Shown: positions 44,910 through 53,521 of the stretch, piece after piece
How positions within the stretch are numbered: the stretch's first letter is position 1
Layout of the letters: each line of letters opens with the position of its first letter
Program-made: the position numbers and the translations under genes
Notes under the pieces: model-generated
The model's database searches: none
What the model was told of the DNA's origin: nothing
Seen by the model: only the letters and a program-made list of their open reading frames with translations
From: Moorena sp. SIO3I8
GTDB lineage: Bacteria; Cyanobacteriota; Cyanobacteriia; Cyanobacteriales; Coleofasciculaceae
Direction of reading: 5' to 3'
Length of the DNA: 64,000 nucleotides
Assembly (NCBI RefSeq): GCF_010692325.1
Contig: NZ_JAAHHW010000005.1
Location: forward strand, 1 to 64,000

Positions 44910-45735
44910 TTACTTTAATTCTTTAGCCCTACCTGCCCCTGTTTTATTCACCCAAATTGAATTAAAGTTTTTCAGCATAATGTCAGTAGCATTGATCTTT
45001 TTATTGGTTCCGATCGGTTCAAACGTTGCGTTGACATCTGGATAAACAAAGAAAGGAATCGAAATCCGACTCCTGGAGAGTGTATGAATCACTTCGTGGG
45101 GAGTACTCACAAACAAACCATTTGTCCAAAGTTGCAACATATCCCCCAAATTAATCACAAAAGCATCTTCTAAACAGACCGCATCAATCCAGGCATTTTT
45201 AGTATAAACCCGCAGGGAAGGAGTGGGAAAATATTCTTGGATTAACACAGTGAAAATACCGTTGTCTGTATGTTTTCCTGCCACACCACTTTCCGAGGGG
45301 TAGTAAATAGTTCGATGGATCAGGATTGGATCATCAAAATAAGGCTCAAACCAATCCGGGTCAAGGTTCAAAGCAACAGCCAGTGCCCTAAGAAGGTGGG
45401 GAACAATTTTAGTCATAATTTCCCCTTGAAGCTGATAGTGGGATGCCGCAAAACTAGGGGCTACAGTATCATCAGGAATCAAGCTGGGGCCAGTAAACGG
45501 CTTGTCTGAAGGTGGATGTTCGATTGCCTTGGTCAAAAAGTTCCTTGGGATCAGGACCAACATCCTCATGGAGGGTTTCGCCATAAAGGGGGACGTAGCC
45601 CCTAGACGTGTTGGGATAAACGGTTTGTTTATCCTGTCCGTAGTCTTCTTTAATGTCCTTTGGCAACTGGAAAAAGTTACGATTTCTGTCGATGGTTTGT
45701 TTAACTAAATCGGCAAAAATACCATGATACTTCAA
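44910..45735 (-). pseudogene. Isopenicillin N synthase-like 2OG-Fe(II) oxygenase, frameshifted and 5' truncated
   Basis: Two overlapping frames carry one gene. The first (45735 down to about 45530) reads ...IDRNRNFFQLPKDIKEDYG...NTSRGYVPLYGETLHEDVGPDPKELFD; the second continues from about 45525 with EHPPSDKPFTGPSLIPDDT to the end at 44910. A single-base shift near 45525-45535 separates them. The N-terminal 40-50 residues of the family, before the (N/Y)HGI motif, are also missing. The active-site residues are still there: His-x-Asp in GKHTDNGIF, a distal His in STPHEVIH and Arg-x-Ser in SRSRISIPFF. Such enzymes oxidise small molecules using 2-oxoglutarate. Probably inactive. Confidence 0.85.
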
Positions 45736-45880
45736 ATATAAAAAACCATGTTATAAGCAGATGTTGTAGAGGCGTTTGTGTTCTTCGTTGCCTGAGTGAG
45801 TTTTAAGCATTGAGGTATTTGAATTTTGTTAATTAGATAAATGTCAAAAATTTTTATCTATCTTTTTTTATGAATTTTTA

Positions 45881-46615
45881 TTAAATACAAAGGCGCTGTT
45901 CGTAGAGCTTTTGGTAGTAAGGCAAACAAAACTCATAAGCTTGCTTTAAATGTTCATGGTCTTCAATTTTGGCATAATCTTTTTTTTCTCGTTCTTTAAA
46001 TCCTTGACTAGATTGAGTATAATCATGCCATCCACCTTCCCATTGATTGATTTCAGGTTGAGGCTTAGCTTTCCATGCTAGAGCTTCTTTAATAAAAGAG
46101 ATACCCACAGCCTCACAATAAGCCTTCACCGTTGCTTCAGGTTTTTGGACTAAATCATCTGAATCTATTAATATTGGAACTTTTCCATTCATTTCATTCA
46201 ATGTTTCAAACAGCCTATTTAGTTCAGCATATCCAGTTTCTTCTAAGGTAAAATCAGGCCAATTTTTAAAAAGTGACGGCAGAGATTTTTCTGGATTTCT
46301 TATTAAAAAAGTATTCTCAAAATTAGACAAAAACTCCGGGTTAGCTATATGGGTAACATAGTAGCCCATGTCTTTAATAAAAACGGGCTTATTTTCAGTT
46401 TCTTGCTTTAACTTTGCTAAGATTGAATTAAAACTATTTTCAGGATTTAACTCCGCTTCTGGATAACGGGTAGTGTTACGACGCTCTTGACTGTAGTAAA
46501 AAGATAACCCAAAAGGTTCGTCATGTACTGAAAAATCCCCTCTTTCTCGCATCATACGCTCAAATGCAGTAGACGTTGATCGTGGCAATGCCCACAGAGC
46601 TAATATTTTATCCAT
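45881..46615 (-). CDS. Sulfotransferase-family protein
   Basis: A 244-residue protein with the 5'-phosphosulfate loop ALPRSTSTAFERMM at residues 8-21 (pattern PRS-x-ST), which binds PAPS, and the 3'-phosphate-binding FLIRNPEKSLPSLFKNW at about 106-122 (RxP...S). The nearest branch in my knowledge is the cyanobacterial sulfotransferase group annotated near branched-chain aminotransferase-like proteins. It would sulfate a small molecule. It lies in an AT-rich accessory island with methyltransferases and an oxygenase, hinting at secondary metabolism. Intact. Confidence 0.82.
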   Translation of the reverse strand: MDKILALWALPRSTSTAFERMMRERGDFSVHDEPFGLSFYYSQERRNTTRYPEAELNPENSFNSILAKLKQETENKPVFIKDMGYYVTHIANPEFLSNFENTFLIRNPEKSLPSLFKNWPDFTLEETGYAELNRLFETLNEMNGKVPILIDSDDLVQKPEATVKAYCEAVGISFIKEALAWKAKPQPEINQWEGGWHDYTQSSQGFKEREKKDYAKIEDHEHLKQAYEFCLPYYQKLYEQRLCI

Positions 46616-46709
46616 TGTCGTTAATTCACGTATTATTATTTTATGCTTTGGATGAAAGCGCCAATAATTGGGTCACATTCATCCTTCTTTATTATCTATA
46701 TTTTAAAGC

Positions 46710-47615
46710 TTAATCCTTACTTACTTGATTAATTTGCAAAGATACTCCTACAATATCTTCTAACAGTTTAACCACAGACATTTCTCCTTTGTCGTGACCA
46801 TATTTTGCCTGGGCAGACTGAAAAATACTTCTAGCTTGATTTCCCATCATTAAAGGTATATTGTATTGTTGAGCAAGTTCATCAATAAGCCGCAAATCTT
46901 TGACACACAGTTTAAGAGTAAAGGATGGATCATAATGTCCTGCAAAGATAGATGGAATATCATGCTGTGCAACCCAACTGTTGCCAGCACTTGCTTTAAT
47001 CATTTCCGATAAATTAGTAAGTGGAATACCAGCTTTTTCTCCAATAACAAGTGCTTCTCCGATTGCACAAGCATTGATAAACCAGAGCATATTAGTAATT
47101 AGCTTAGTTATATTTCCCGTTCCTAAACCTCCTGCATAAAAAATTTGTTCTGCCATGGGTTCAAGAATAGGCTTTGCTTGTTCAAATACCTCAAGCTCAC
47201 CACCAACGAAAAAGATTAATTCTCCTCTTTCTGCCCCATCTACTGCATTGGTTACGGGTGCCTCCAGTACCTTAACCCCCACAGAAATAGCTTCTTCTGC
47301 AATTCGTTGGAATGAGGTGGGAGAATTGGTCGTACAATCAATCCAAGTTGAATTGGGACTTAAACTTTTTAATAGTCCTTTCTCACCCAAAAGAACGCTT
47401 TCCACTGCTGCAGGATTGGGTAACATTGTAATCACTGCATCTGTTTGACGAGCAACGACTTCTGGTGATTCTGCCCATTTTGCTCCTTTTTTTATCAGGT
47501 TTTCTGCTGATGCCGGACGTAAATCATGGACAACCACAGAAAAACCTGCTTCAAGTAAATTTCGTGCCATGGGATTTCCCATGTTACCAACACCTATAAA
47601 GCCTATTTTATTCAT
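46710..47615 (-). CDS. 3-hydroxyisobutyrate dehydrogenase-like oxidoreductase
   Basis: A 301-residue beta-hydroxyacid dehydrogenase. N-terminal Rossmann motif IGFIGVGNMGNPMARNLL, then TMLPNPAAVESVL, the substrate-binding (D)APVTNAVDGAERGEL in about 118-132 and the catalytic Lys in NITKLITNMLWF (Lys171 region: G-x-x-x-K-x-x-x-N). These enzymes oxidise 3-hydroxyisobutyrate, tartronate semialdehyde or reduce succinic semialdehyde; the residues seen do not decide which. Intact, AT-rich codon use like its neighbours. Confidence 0.87.
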   Translation of the reverse strand: MNKIGFIGVGNMGNPMARNLLEAGFSVVVHDLRPASAENLIKKGAKWAESPEVVARQTDAVITMLPNPAAVESVLLGEKGLLKSLSPNSTWIDCTTNSPTSFQRIAEEAISVGVKVLEAPVTNAVDGAERGELIFFVGGELEVFEQAKPILEPMAEQIFYAGGLGTGNITKLITNMLWFINACAIGEALVIGEKAGIPLTNLSEMIKASAGNSWVAQHDIPSIFAGHYDPSFTLKLCVKDLRLIDELAQQYNIPLMMGNQARSIFQSAQAKYGHDKGEMSVVKLLEDIVGVSLQINQVSKD

Positions 47616-47755
47616 GTTTTTTTATGTCCAAACAAAAAAAATTTATTTTTGATATTCTAATTATAAGCTGATGTGCATTTAAATTGGTTATTACCTGTTT
47701 CCTGTGATTATTAATTGAGGTATCCCAATCTAAATGCTGAACAGCTTAAGCCTGC

Positions 47756-48517
47756 TTAGATGACTTTCTTATAGACATGATATTGCTTACAGGGACTTAT
47801 ATATTGAAACTCAAAACCACATTCATGCAATAATATTTGAGCCATTGATTCTGGCAAGAGCTGATATTTACAAGTTTGCTTTGCCAAGAGCATTTTATTT
47901 CGATGAAAACTATAGTGTTTATCAAACTTATCATAAGGAAGTGGGAATATTTTTTGACTATAAGTTATTTCATCGGGTAAACTTTATTCATAATCCTGAT
48001 GAACACCTTGAACACTAAAAATTAAGCTTCCTTGATTGTTCAAGTGATTTGCTACATTATGGAAACTATTGATAATATTTTGTATTTTTGGTAAATGGCT
48101 ACAAAAAATATAGTCTTTTTCATGGTTGTCAATAAAATACCAAATTCCTCCATTGGAAAAAGCTGCATCAAACTTTTTGCACAAATCCATGGTTAATACA
48201 TTTTCATGGCGTAAATCAATGTTTTTTGGCAGGCGTTTTTGTGCTTGGATTAACATACTTTCAGTGAAATCAATTCCCACAAAATCAATTTCAGGCAATT
48301 TTTCAATTAATTTTTCAGCGACTAATCCGGTTCCGACGCCTAATTCCAGAACAGAATTACATGATTTTAATATGTGAGCTATAGAATCGGTTTGAGCTTC
48401 GTAATCATAATAACCTGCTGTCATCAAAAGATCGTAATATTCGCTAATGCCAGTATATTGATTGACTTGTTCTTTCAACATTTTTTTCCTTAGTTTTTCA
48501 GTTTCACTAATCAGCAA
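47756..48517 (-). pseudogene. SAM methyltransferase interrupted by one in-frame stop
   Basis: The first frame (48517 to 47984, 177 codons) is a class I methyltransferase: SVLELGVGTGLVAEKLIEKLPEIDFVGIDFTESML (motifs I and II) and IWYFIDNHEKDYIF. After the TAA at 47984-47986 the same frame runs on for 75 codons to 47756. That extension reads PLPYDKFDKHYSFHRNKMLL and ...MAQILLHECGFEFQYISPC ending YHVYKKVI, which is a normal methyltransferase C-terminal part. So one nonsense codon splits an otherwise whole gene of about 253 residues. Recent decay, a sequencing error or stop readthrough are the options. Confidence 0.85.
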
Positions 48518-48685
48518 TTTACATTCGGGTATATTAACAATTTGTCAACTTTGGGGATGACTATTCATACACCGCGATTGCTTAACCCAAAACATAAAGT
48601 ATCTGCTCTACACCCAATTTCAGAGCTTCTTTTCCATAGGTTTTACCCCCTTGACTGCGGGCACCACTTGTAGCTGTGTCAACAG

Positions 48686-48970
48686 TTAACATATCATGGT
48701 ATAATCAAGTCGCTCGCAAAAACATTCGATTTCCAGATTGGGGAAATTCAAAAACTTACCATCGTGCTTGGGTAACAAATCCAAATAGGCAGCAATGTAA
48801 TCCGGGCCACAATAGTCTTCATTCTCCACATCTTGGTCATAAGCCCTTGACCATTGATCGTAGTATTGCTTAAGATGGTCAGCCTTTCCAGAGAGCTTGT
48901 GGACTTCCTTAGTCGCATCAAAACTATTAACTGTCTTGGCACTTTTGGGTTCAGTAATGGTTGTCTTCAA
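48686..48970 (-). pseudogene. Truncated duplicate of the methyltransferase at 50642-51331
   Basis: The first 82 residues match the start of the intact downstream methyltransferase with about ten differences (MKTTITEPKSAKTVNSFDAT vs MKTTIAEPKSAKAVNSFDAI), then the similarity ends at about 48725, just before the SAM-binding motif. The remaining 12 codons are unrelated. The upstream 100 bp (48971-49070) is also shared with 51332-51430. It cannot encode a working enzyme. Confidence 0.9.
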
Positions 48971-49070
48971 AATAAATACCTCTTGTTGTTGACAACTTTT
49001 GACATCTCTGATGTCTAGAGGGCTAGAAAGTAGTTATCAGCCCAACTCCTATCAAGAGAAACCTCTAGTG
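48725..49070. repeat. Direct repeat copy A (partner at 51086-51430)
   Basis: About 345 bp including the methyltransferase 5' part and its leader (AAAATAAATACCTCTTGTTG and CCTCTAGTG at the end). Copy B is 51086-51430 in the same orientation. Leaders are essentially identical, coding parts slightly diverged. Copy A ends precisely at the IS701-like left end. Confidence 0.88.
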
Positions 49071-50561
49071 GGACTTAAACAAAAATCAACCCCAAATGAA
49101 GCCTAAACTGGCTTTATAAGCAGCAAACACCTGCCGATTGTGAGTCACCCATATGTGCTTTGCACACGCTACGCGAACAAAGAAACGAAAAGACATAGCT
49201 GTACGAAAAGCCTCCAAGGCTTCTGTAAAAGTATTCATTCGCGTAGCGTGGCCTTTGGCCAAGGTTTGGAACGCCCATCGCCTTCGTAATCCCCCAGTTA
49301 ACTTATGCCAAAGAATAAAAGTGTAGGCACAAAATACTAGTATCAAATGGCGAACTAGACTTATTTTATCCCTGACTTGGTATTCTTTCAACCCTAGCCA
49401 ACCCTTTGCTTCCCGATAAAATACTTCCACCCAATTTCTTTGAGAGTAGGTCATTACTCCCCACTGTTTTGTTACTTTATCTGAATCAACATTGGTGCTC
49501 AAATAATCAATGTCTGTTGCTTCTTCCCAAGAACTAGCATTCATTACGATAGCCATTGTCCTTTCTCCTTCTAGACCAGATATCTGAGCCTTCACTGTTG
49601 CCACCCAAACGGTTTTCGATTTATCGTTCGTTGAGTTCAACTTCCTCAAACTCCTCTTTGGATAGGCTTTTTGCTAATTCGTCTATACGTATTTCTATCT
49701 CAATATTTAACTCATTTTTTATAATTAATTTCCGTTCGCGTAGCGTGCGCCTTTGGCGCATTTTTTGCCACTCCTCCTAAATACTTTAGATTCCTTTCTT
49801 CCAGTTTCTTCAGAAGCGATGCAGCGCGGTCTTGGGGGTTTCCCCCATGAGCGACTGCATCAAGACAAGGTTGTGTTATTGCCATACCCCGCATCAATTA
49901 GGACGATTCCCGGACGATATCCTCGGGCTAAACTCCGGTCAATTAACTCTATCCCTAAATCGGGCTTCTTCTTAAATTCTTCATCTTTATTTCCATTGGG
50001 TAAGGAAGTCGCGTGTTGATACAACTAATGGTCTAATGGTAAGCTTTTTTTGCCATCGTAAAGATGGGTTGTTACTAAGACTATTCCATTGTCTGTCTTT
50101 CCGATTTCTCCGATATATTGCCTTCCCACTCCGAAGCGTCAAGTTACCACTTTTTCGCGAGTCCTGAGTCGTCCAAAATCAATGCAAATCCCCGACTGAT
50201 CCGAGGAAAGAGAACATTTGTTCATCAACTCTAAACGGCGTTCATTGATTTGACTCCCTGACCAAGGGGCATCGGTTAAGAAATGGTGTAATCGGTTATA
50301 AACTACTCCAATCGCGTTATCAGCCATCTGTGTCAGGTTTTTCCTCTCACTTTCCCCTAATAATCCCCCAATGAGCGTGTCTAAACCCGGTTTTTTGAGC
50401 CTTCGTTTTGAAGCAATCATCGAAACGCTTGCACCATTTTTCTTTAGCTCGGGGGCATCGCAGAGGGGCTAGTTTCTCTCATGGGGGCAATTTCGACGTG
50501 AAACGTTCTTCTATCATACATTATACCCTAATTTTTGTCTTTTTATCGTTTAAGTCCCACT
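49068..50561. mobile_element. IS701-like insertion sequence, decayed
   Basis: About 1.49 kb bounded by inverted ends TGGGACTTAAAC (49069-49080) and GTTTAAGTCCCA (50548-50559). The flanks are CTAG on the left and CTAA on the right, each fitting a YTAR target but not identical. The transposase within is broken at several points and carries inserted small repeats. Confidence 0.8.
49086..50517 (-). pseudogene. IS701-like DDE transposase, broken by stops, frameshifts and repeat insertions
   Basis: Remains of one transposase can be followed from the ATG at 50517 to 49086. N-terminal: KRRLKKPGLDTLIGGLLGES and the DDSGLAKK region (with frameshifts near 50140-50210). Middle: GVGRQYIGEIGKTDNGIVLV then LPLDH and a TAG (about 50023-50025) before LYQHATSLPNGNKDEEF. 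Then LIDRSLARGYRPGIVLIDAGYGNNT, LLKKLEERNLKYLGGVAKN, and the C-terminal WGVMTYSQRNWVEVFYREAKGWLGLKEYQVRD with the catalytic Glu. Small dispersed repeats are inserted at about 50452-50490, 49816-49866, 49733-49763, 49239-49262 and 49165-49187. Not functional. Confidence 0.88.
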
Positions 50562-50641
50562 AAGGCGATCATGTTGGGTTTCATTGTTCAACCCAACCTA
50601 CCGGCTTCGCCACCTATGCTGCTGCGCTTACCATTCAGCCT

Positions 50642-51331
50642 TTAGCAAACCCTAAAAGCCCAGTAGTGAGCACCTTCTTCAGCAATGTAAGGGCCGTCAA
50701 TAATGGAGCTGACAAGCTTGGCCTTGTTTTCAGCTTGGAGTTGATCGCAAACCTCTTGAAAATCTGTGCTGTCGTAATAACTTTTACGAGTACTCACAAC
50801 CACTAATCCCCCCGGCTTAGTAAAGCGAATCATTTCTTCGAGGGCTGTGGGAGGCACATGACCAAGGGTGAAAACTCCGCAACTAATCGCAGCATCATAG
50901 CGATTATCCGGGTAGGTTTCGATGGGTTTAGTCATATCGCATCCCCCGGTTAAATTGCGATAAGCCTGGGTTTTTTCAGCTTCTTCAACCATGCCATGGG
51001 ACAAATCAAACCCATCAACATTTTGATAGCCTTTGCGACGTAACGCCATACCGACAAGGCCTGTCCCACAGCCTGCATCTAAAATTTCGATTTCCGGATT
51101 CCGTAAATTCAAAAACTTGCCATCCTGCTTGGGTAACAAATCCAAATAGGCAGCAATGTAATCCGGACCACAATAGTCTTCATTCTCAACATCTTGGTCA
51201 TAGGCCCTTGACCATTGATCGTAGTATTGCTTGATATCTTCAGCCTTTCCAGAAAGCTTGTGGGCTTCCTTGATCGCATCAAAACTATTAACTGCCTTGG
51301 CACTTTTGGGTTCAGCAATGGTTGTCTTCAA
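50642..51331 (-). CDS. Class I SAM-dependent methyltransferase (intact copy)
   Basis: A 229-residue methyltransferase. An N-terminal helical part (KQYYDQWSRAYDQDVENEDYCGPDYIAAYL) is followed by motif I ILDAGCGTGLVGMALRRKGY, NVDGFDLSHGMVEEA, the motif IV region YDAAISCGVFTLGHVPP and IRFTKPGGLVVVSTR. The layout resembles METTL27-type and cyanobacterial small-molecule methyltransferases; substrate unknown. A truncated copy lies at 48686-48970. It sits 80 bp after the IS701-like end and shares its leader with the copy. Confidence 0.87.
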   Translation of the reverse strand: MKTTIAEPKSAKAVNSFDAIKEAHKLSGKAEDIKQYYDQWSRAYDQDVENEDYCGPDYIAAYLDLLPKQDGKFLNLRNPEIEILDAGCGTGLVGMALRRKGYQNVDGFDLSHGMVEEAEKTQAYRNLTGGCDMTKPIETYPDNRYDAAISCGVFTLGHVPPTALEEMIRFTKPGGLVVVSTRKSYYDSTDFQEVCDQLQAENKAKLVSSIIDGPYIAEEGAHYWAFRVC

Positions 51332-51430
51332 AATAAATACCTCTTGTTGTTGACAACTTTTGACATCTCTGATGTCTAGAGGGCTAGAAAGTAGTTATCA
51401 GCCCAACTCCTATCAAGAGAAACCTCTAGT
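51086..51430. repeat. Direct repeat copy B (partner at 48725-49070)
   Basis: See copy A. Here the leader continues past CCTCTAGTG into CGGAAGAGTTGG and a small open frame, showing what the sequence was like before the IS insertion at the matching place in copy A. Confidence 0.88.
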
Positions 51431-51623
51431 GCGGAAGAGTTGGAAAAATTTTAGTCATCATCGGGTGATAAACCCCATGACAACATTGTTTTCCAAAGTC
51501 GAACTCCTTTATTTTGGCTAGGGATGGTTGATCAGGATAATCGGAATCATCGTGATCAGAGACCGGACTGGGAGCACAGCTCCACCAGACAACTTCCTTT
51601 AAGAGGTCTCTCGTTAAGTCCAT
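51426..51623 (-). CDS. Small hypothetical protein upstream of the methyltransferase
   Basis: A 65-residue frame starting MDLTRDLLKEVVWWSCAPSP (an alternative start five codons upstream is at 51638). It is Asp/Pro-rich in the middle (SDHDDSDYPDQPSL) and ends with FGKQCCHGVYHPMMTKIF. I recognise no family. It lies 95 bp before the methyltransferase on the same strand. A leader-core peptide modified by that enzyme is imaginable, but nothing proves expression. Confidence 0.35.
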   Translation of the reverse strand: MDLTRDLLKEVVWWSCAPSPVSDHDDSDYPDQPSLAKIKEFDFGKQCCHGVYHPMMTKIFPTLPH

Positions 51624-51638
51624 ATTTATCCCTAGCAT

Positions 51639-52252
51639 TTAGACCTCTTGTAGAATAACATAGTTTGTGCAAGCGACAAAATTTTTGAGCACTTTTGCGA
51701 TTTCGATCGGGCTGTAATCTAGCTATCACAAGGGATAGTTGTAGTTTTACAAAATTTTAAGTCGGCCTCGGCGATAGTTTCTCTTCACTATCAACTGGGG
51801 GGCAACACCTATAGTATGTATCAATCCCATGAGGTACTTAAGCCGGTGGGTTTTAGGGAGTAGGGAGTAGTGACAGGTTCTATGACATGAAGGAGTTTCA
51901 CCCATCACCGACTGCATCAAGACAGGGATAATAAACTTGAATGTACTTAATAAGTATAATTAACGCTATAGTATTGATTGACATGAGATTTTATCGGGGT
52001 TTACGATTTTATTAAGTACATAGTTTTCAGTTTTCAGGGAGTAGGAATTACCCCTAACCCCCCTTAAGGGTTAGGCTGTGAGTCAAATATAAAAATAATC
52101 AAAAATAGTTGGAGACAGTTGGTAACGATCGCCTCAATGGTCTATTTTCTTAGTCTGATTGGGAATCACTGCGCCTCGTAAAAGCTCTACAATCTAACCG
52201 TAGCCCCTAACTCGTGGCCTTAGCTCACACACGCTATGCCCGCCTATCTGTC
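51639..52252. other. Intergenic region upstream of mrp
   Basis: Holds a family-A-like element (51810-51970, TATAGTATGTATCAATCCCA to TAATTAACGCTATA) whose core includes GGGAGTA heptamers and a CACCGACTGCATCAAGACA repeat word. No gene is seen. The plus-strand promoter for mrp is probably within 52090-52200. Confidence 0.6.
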
Positions 52253-53317
52253 ATGCTTGATACAAATTCAGTTTTAGACGTATTACGACCAGTACAAGAC
52301 CCCGAACTCCAGAAGAGTTTGGTGGAATTAAATATGATCCGCAATGTCAAGGTTGACAACGGTACAGTCAGTTTTACCTTAGTGTTGACCACCCCAGCCT
52401 GTCCCTTGCGGGAATTTATTGTAGAGGATTGCCAGAAGGCAGTAAAACAGCTATCGGGAGTAGAAGAGGTAGTAGTCAATGTTACCGCTGAAACACCTCA
52501 GCAAAAATCCCTGCCTGACCGCACTGGTATTGAGGGGGTAAAAAATATTTTAGCCATTTCCAGTGGTAAGGGGGGCGTCGGTAAGAGTACTGTTGCGGTA
52601 AATGTGGCAGTTGCTTTGGCTCAGTTGGGGGCTAAAGTCGGTCTCCTAGACGCTGATATCTATGGTCCCAATGCTCCAGCTATGCTGGGATTAGCTGATG
52701 CCAAAGTGATGGTTCAGAAAGGAAAACAGGGGGATGTGATCGAGCCAGCCTTCAACCACGGTGTCAAGCTAGTGTCCATGGGATTTCTAATTGATCCAGA
52801 CCAGCCAGTTATTTGGCGCGGACCAATGTTAAATGGGATTATTCGCCAGTTCCTCTATCAGGTAGAGTGGGGTGAATTGGACTATCTGATTGTGGATATG
52901 CCACCAGGAACTGGGGATGCTCAGCTAACCTTAGCCCAAGCAGTACCGATGGCAGGAGCCGTAATTGTAACAACACCCCAAAATGTGGCTCTGTTAGACT
53001 CCCGCCGAGGGTTGAAAATGTTCGAGCAAATGGGAGTCCCCGTGTTGGGAATCATAGAAAATATGAGTTACTTTATCCCACCAGACTTGCCCGATCGTCA
53101 GTATGACCTGTTTGGCTCTGGAGGAGGTGAAAAAACATCAAAAGAACTAGGTATTCCCTTGCTCGGTTGTATTCCCCTAGAAATTTCCCTACGGCAGGGA
53201 GGAGATCAAGGATTGCCCATCGCTGTGGGGAATCCAGAGTCAGCCTCCGCTAAAGCACTGGTAGCGATCGCATCTCAGATTGCTGCCAAAGTTTCCATTG
53301 CTGCCCTTTCTAATTAA
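52253..53317 (+). CDS. mrp: Mrp/NBP35-type iron-sulfur carrier ATPase
   Basis: About 354 residues from the ATG at 52253 (a GTG at 52214 would add 13 residues without family support). An N-terminal DUF59/MIP18-like domain (LRPVQDPELQKSLVELNMI, TTPACPLREFI with its conserved Cys) is joined to a P-loop ATPase (SSGKGGVGKSTVAVNVA; DADIYGPNAPAMLG; DMPPGTGDAQLTLAQ). The fusion is the normal bacterial Mrp form that carries Fe-S clusters to apoproteins. Confidence 0.93.
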   Translation: MLDTNSVLDVLRPVQDPELQKSLVELNMIRNVKVDNGTVSFTLVLTTPACPLREFIVEDCQKAVKQLSGVEEVVVNVTAETPQQKSLPDRTGIEGVKNILAISSGKGGVGKSTVAVNVAVALAQLGAKVGLLDADIYGPNAPAMLGLADAKVMVQKGKQGDVIEPAFNHGVKLVSMGFLIDPDQPVIWRGPMLNGIIRQFLYQVEWGELDYLIVDMPPGTGDAQLTLAQAVPMAGAVIVTTPQNVALLDSRRGLKMFEQMGVPVLGIIENMSYFIPPDLPDRQYDLFGSGGGEKTSKELGIPLLGCIPLEISLRQGGDQGLPIAVGNPESASAKALVAIASQIAAKVSIAALSN

Positions 53318-53398
53318 CAAAGGCATAACTCAAAAATAGAAAATGGAAAATCACCATTAACAATTTTCTCAGGGTTAATACCTAATAGCTCATAGCTA

Positions 53399-53504
53399 AT
53401 ATAGGAACCCTAAATAAATTGTGAGAATTTTTATTCTCTACTCCCTGCTCCCTGCTCCCTGTTCCCTATTCCCTATTCCCTATTCCCTGTTCCCTTTGCT
53501 ATAG
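53399..53504. repeat. Family-B heptamer element upstream of rodA
   Basis: ATATAGGAACCCTAAATAAA-type left end, GAATTTTTATTC, CTCCCTG/CTATTCC heptamers and right end TTTGCTATA, as at 21709-21792. No gene in 53318-53521. Confidence 0.7.
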
Positions 53505-53521
53505 CTCATACCTCATAACTG

